A DNA stretch of 64,000 bases from Rhea pennata (lineage: Eukaryota > Chordata > Aves > Rheiformes > Rheidae). The stretch covers positions 207,111,876-207,175,875 of the forward strand of contig NC_084663.1 in NCBI RefSeq assembly GCF_028389875.1. The letters run 5' to 3'. Below the pieces are notes generated by a model that saw only the letters and a list, made by a program, of their open reading frames with translations, had not been told where the DNA came from and ran no database searches. The translations under genes and the position numbers were made by a program. Shown here one piece after another: positions 59,959-64,000 of this stretch (position 1 is the first letter of the stretch; each line of letters begins with the position of its first letter).

Positions 59959-62900
59959 CTGGGGAAAAAAAAAAAAAAACAGAAAAAGAAAGATCCTTTT
60001 ACATACATAATGTATAGGTAGTTTATAGAGGCCAGTAATTATGTAATGGCTAATACTGTAAGACTCAAAGTGAAAAAAAGACATTACATTGATGAAAATT
60101 GCCTGAAGGTCACAAATAGTTTTAAACAGATCTCTTCAGTCCTTAGAGTTTACATTTTCCCATCTTTAACACAAAGACAGGAACAGAGTTTACTGTTCCC
60201 AGCATTTTCTATGGTTTTATCAAAACTGTGAGAATGTAACACAAGAACAGACTGATGCAGTATGGCCAAGGGTCCCACTAGCTCAGCATCCTTCCAGCAG
60301 CAACCAAAGTAGAGTACTAGAGAAGAGTTTAAGAGCAGGTCAAACATATTAAGATCCTTTCACAAAATACTCTTCCAGTCTCCACCAGCTTGCAGCTCAG
60401 GGATTTCCTGAACCAGGATGGTGTCCTCATACGTAACAGTCACTACTGGATTTTTTTATTCTTTTCAACAGCTTGTCCAACTGCTCTTTGAACGTTTATC
60501 ACAACTTCTTGGACCAAAGAAGTCATTTTCTTAACTACATGCTGTGTGAAGAGCCACCTCCTTTCACTTGGTTTGAACCTGCCACCTGCTTGTTTCATTT
60601 GATGTCTCTTGGGCTGGGAGTGGCAGTAGACAACCATTCTCTGGCACATTCCACACCAGAAACTCCTGAAGAAAGAGGTGGAACTTTCTTTCTTTGCGGG
60701 GGGAGGAGGGCTTTCCAGGAAAGCTTCTCTCTGGTTAGAGAATCAGCTACCTCCTTGCTTTCCTGTAAGAGTATGACTTTCTTGCTATGGCCCAACGAGT
60801 TATGAAAACCTTGTCATACTGGGCTTTCACTTCACTGTGTGACCTCTTCACAACGCACCCCACAGCCTGCTAGCTTGTATGTAAGAAATGGGAGTATGTG
60901 TCCCATTAGAACAAGTGGGATCTGGAATCCACATCTCCCATATACTATCTGTAACTAGCTATTAAGATAAGAAAAGGGGACATCTATGGGAAGGTTGTGG
61001 TTTTCTTTTGAATAATGGTCACGCAGCTGGACTCCTGTAGGTGTACTCGACCACTTTTAGTGTGGTACACTCCCAGAATGTCTCCTTGTCCATCTCCTAG
61101 TTTCACTGGTGCAGAGAAAAGTGACCTCCATGTATCTCCTTGAAGCATGGTGCTTCTGACCATGTGCTTTTGAATGCACTGTGCTCTGAGAAGATGATAT
61201 TGGTTTGGGCACCCTTAAACAATCCTTAACACTTGATGTCTGAATTACTCTTTGAGATACAATTCCAGTTTAGCCTGAATATAGTTTGCTTTGCCCCTAC
61301 AACTCCACTTTGCTTTTGGGAAGTGTGGTTCCTATTTCTTTGGTTCTTGTTTTGCAATTTTGTATTCTGAGGTTGGTTTTGCCACAGTCTGCCCATTCAG
61401 CCTTCTGCTTCTAACTGCAGTAGACATATAAATGCTATATAACACCAAGAATTATCAAAAATTTAGGTTCTTAATATTTCAGAGTGAACTCCACAAGCAT
61501 CTGTGTACAAGGCACCTCATCATTTCTTGTCTGTCAAATGAGGACAGCACTAGCCAGTCAAATCCTTTGTATTGCAAATATAAATTAATATTTCTTCAGG
61601 ACTCAGCTGCTGCAGTGGTAGACACCAAAGGAAAAGTGTAAGAGGAAACGTCTTCAGGAAAGTGTTTTAAGAGTGGGCAATAAATCATACATTTGGCTAC
61701 CTACGACTTAACAGAGAAAACCAAAATTAAGGAGAAAGGGATATCTGATTTTTAATGAATTCTGTCCATGCTGTGCAATGAATGAGGTGGAAGTCTGGGG
61801 AAAAATAGCATGTAATTAAAGATAGTGCATACATATAAGGCTGGAGAGTGAATTGTGACTGTATGGACAAGTTTAATGTTGGAAATTTTAACTTTTCATG
61901 CTTGACTTCGTAACCTCAACATTTTTTTAACCTACCTCTTTTATGGTTATATTATAAACAAGACTGAATTAGACATAAAATGGATAGTTAACTGATAGTT
62001 ATATACTGCCACAAAGTTCTCCTTGCAGAACTTTATCTGGGATATGAGGGATTTATAAGTGACTTCTTAAATCCATACTTTGTCCTTCAACCATCTCTCT
62101 CCTCCATCAGTATTAATTGGAGTTCTGAGCTATCTTCTCCTTGGTAAAAAGTAACATGACTTTGAGACATAAGTCGCATTTCATGGCAGGTCCTTTCAGA
62201 AGGGATTAATCTAATCCGTTTTTTTATATCCCTGATATTCAGTAAAAGATACCTCTTTCTTGCTCTCTGAACACAATTCCTGTAATTAACTTGAAGCCAA
62301 CAGCCACTTACTGTCTGTTTTCTGCTTCTTTTTGCTGTGCAAAAGATGTTTGGCATCCCCATCTTAAAGTTACCATGGTAACTCTGGGGCGCCGGAGAAT
62401 GGAATATCCCAGGGCTCCCTATAATCTGCAAACGTATGACTGTAACACAACAGTAAACCTATGACTGTTCCCGGACCCGTGAGCTTGGCCAGCCTTCCTG
62501 CTCAGCAGAAATCTTGCAAACTGGGATTTCAAGGACTCCATTGCCATAATGCTTTAGTCTCTGCCAGTGCTAGACCTGTGAGTACGGCGATGGTTTGCTG
62601 ATGGTTACCTGGGAAAAGCATTAAGAGAGTGTGTAGAGGACCTGGCCGCTCTGTGGGAGCCATTTGTGTTTTGAGTCAAATGAAGTCATCCTCCCCAGAA
62701 GGTGCCATGAACATTGATTAAAACAACCCTCCCAGACAATAACTTCATGACAAAACAAGAGGAACCTAGGTTTTGTCAGTGTTTGATCTCTAGCCTTCCA
62801 TTTGTGACTAATACCAAGAAATCCCTTATCTTACTCTCGCCCACAGAAAAATGACAGTAATTAACCCCAGCCACAGTCCTGGCATTCAGCTCTTGAAATT

Positions 62901-64000
62901 CTTTCTTCTCAAAGAGATTTTTAGCTCAACAACAAATAATTTCTTACTATTAATCACCAAATCACTGATTAGTCCATTTTGTGTAGGTTACTGATGTTAC
63001 AACAGTACACAACAGTGTAATTTTAGAGTGAAGCCATGTGTGTCTCATATATTTTTGGAAATAATACGGACTTTTCCTCCATAATTAAAACAGAAGGAAC
63101 ATGTTACAGCTAATCTATTCCTGGGCATCCAAAGATCTTCCTGTTGTGGTGATCTCAAATTATGTTATTGATATAATGGATCCCAGGGATGAGCAAAACC
63201 ACCTTAATATTTAAAAAGAATTGTAAATAGTATGTACCTATTTCCTATATTCCTTCTATGAAAACTAAGGTGATGGCAAAGCCTTCCAGGGTAAATTTCA
63301 CAAATTAGAAATAAAACATCTGCCTAGCTGAATAAACAAACAAAACAAATATCCTCTCATTCATTAATTGCCATACACTTCACTGGCATGCTGGCAGAGA
63401 CTTACCATTCCATTTGGTGTGTTTTTCTTCCCCTAATCTGTGTAATTAATGAGCACCAGATTTTAAAGTAAACTTTCAGGCAACACAAACTTATCTAGCT
63501 CAGGACTGCAGATTTGTTTTTCTCACCCTGCTAAGACAGTACTTTATATTTGGTTGTTGTCATTCCTTGGCTTGGTGTGGGTGGTTCGTATGTTGTGTCT
63601 CTTTGGCTGATCATGGGAAAGATCACTGAGACTTCTGTAATCAAAAAAGCTGGGAGAGATTTCAAATTGTGGACATCCTTAGTCTATCCTTACAGAGGAC
63701 CACTTGTCCCTGCAATGATGAGAAGTTCACAGCTCCCACAAACTTCACTAGGGTGGAAAATCTTTCATAATGTTGTCTTCTTACAGTTTAAGGCTTTCCA
63801 TAATCATGGAAGAAAGTCTGGAGAAGATGCTCAATCACAGTCCACTATATTTGGACTGCAAGAGACTCTGTGCAAAGAGTGTTAATGAGCTGTGCATGGT
63901 AGAACCGCAATATCTATTGGTGTAAATTCAAGCTGCTCCTCTTCAGTCCTGTCTTAAATCTAAGGTGGGCAGCTCGGGAAGCTATGATTCATCCCCTTGC
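59959..64000 (-). other. TYR: TYR last intron (3' part; runs out of window)
   Basis: I looked on the minus strand for the preceding TYR exon and found none, so the intron is at least 4.04 kb. It contains an ancient CR1-type fragment in TYR sense (60235-60665). From 60670 to 64000 I see no gene or clear repeat; minus frame 62087-62431 (114 codons) and plus frame 63550-63885 (111 codons) look like chance. Confidence 0.85.
60235..60665 (-). mobile_element. ancient CR1-type LINE 3' fragment
   Basis: Reverse-oriented on the plus strand, same sense as TYR. Ordered blocks: 'aacacaagaacagactgatg', 'gtatggccaagggtcccact', 'agctcagcatccttccagca', 'aactgctctttgaacg', 'aactacatgctgtgtgaaga', 'gccacctcctttcacttggt', 'ttgaacctgccacctgcttg' and 'tttcatttgatg'. 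They follow the old sauropsid CR1 3' end (TAAGAACGGCCATACTGGGT; CAAAGGTCCATCTAGCCCAG; TATCCTGTCTTCCGACAG; TTTTTGAACCC; GCTGTGTGAAGAAATA; TTTAAACCTGCTGCC). Well diverged, so an old insertion. Confidence 0.7.

Noticed and set aside
59959..64000. Search for the preceding TYR exon (CuB-side residues and luminal stem)
   Set aside because: No minus-strand frame resembles the expected luminal stem before the membrane anchor; minus frame 62087-62431 does not match tyrosinase.
1..64000. CRISPR arrays, prokaryotic operons, phage or plasmid systems, endogenous retroviral genes
   Set aside because: The window is a vertebrate locus with spliced genes. No direct-repeat arrays with unique spacers, no ribosome-binding sites with packed genes, and no gag, pol or env pattern of a retrovirus were seen.

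Overview
This is vertebrate nuclear DNA, almost certainly from a bird. It is AT-rich, has GT-AG introns with long polypyrimidine tracts, many homopolymer and simple repeats, and CR1 LINE copies ending in the ATTCTATG-type 3' octamer tail typical of sauropsids. It is not prokaryotic: there are no operons, CRISPR arrays or phage genes. The order of bird cannot be decided from what I see.

Two protein-coding genes are supported, arranged tail to tail. On the plus strand, six exons at 723-38635 encode the C-terminal third of NADPH oxidase 4 (NOX4). They carry the end of the FAD/NADPH dehydrogenase region, the NADPH-binding motifs and the natural stop codon. All six join in frame across consensus splice sites (intron phases 1, 2, 2, 0, 0 and 2). 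On the minus strand, one exon at 59735-59958 encodes the last 73 residues of tyrosinase (TYR): the melanosomal membrane anchor and cytoplasmic sorting tail. The rest of TYR lies to the right of the window, and 59959-64000 is its last intron. The same NOX4/TYR convergent order is known from human chromosome 11q14.3.

Layout: 1-722 NOX4 intron; 723-804 exon; 805-26705 a 25.9-kb intron full of repeat relics; 26706-38635 five exons and their introns; 38636-59734 the 21.1-kb intergenic interval; 59735-59958 TYR last exon; 59959-64000 TYR intron. The two enzymes do not share a pathway. NOX4 makes hydrogen peroxide with p22phox, and TYR makes melanin precursors. They are linked only by position.

The remaining sequence is introns and spacer. 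It holds two fairly young, 5'-truncated CR1 copies (3393-4455 and 54503-55376), one isolated CR1 3' tail (34144-34202), three very old CR1-type fragments, many MIR/L3-type SINE relics, a fossil reverse-transcriptase stretch, a possible tRNA-derived SINE relic and numerous simple repeats. I found no undescribed system. The most useful leads are old repeat fossils, a CpG-dense intron block with a perfect inverted repeat, a possible cryptic NOX4 exon and lineage-specific cysteines in NOX4.
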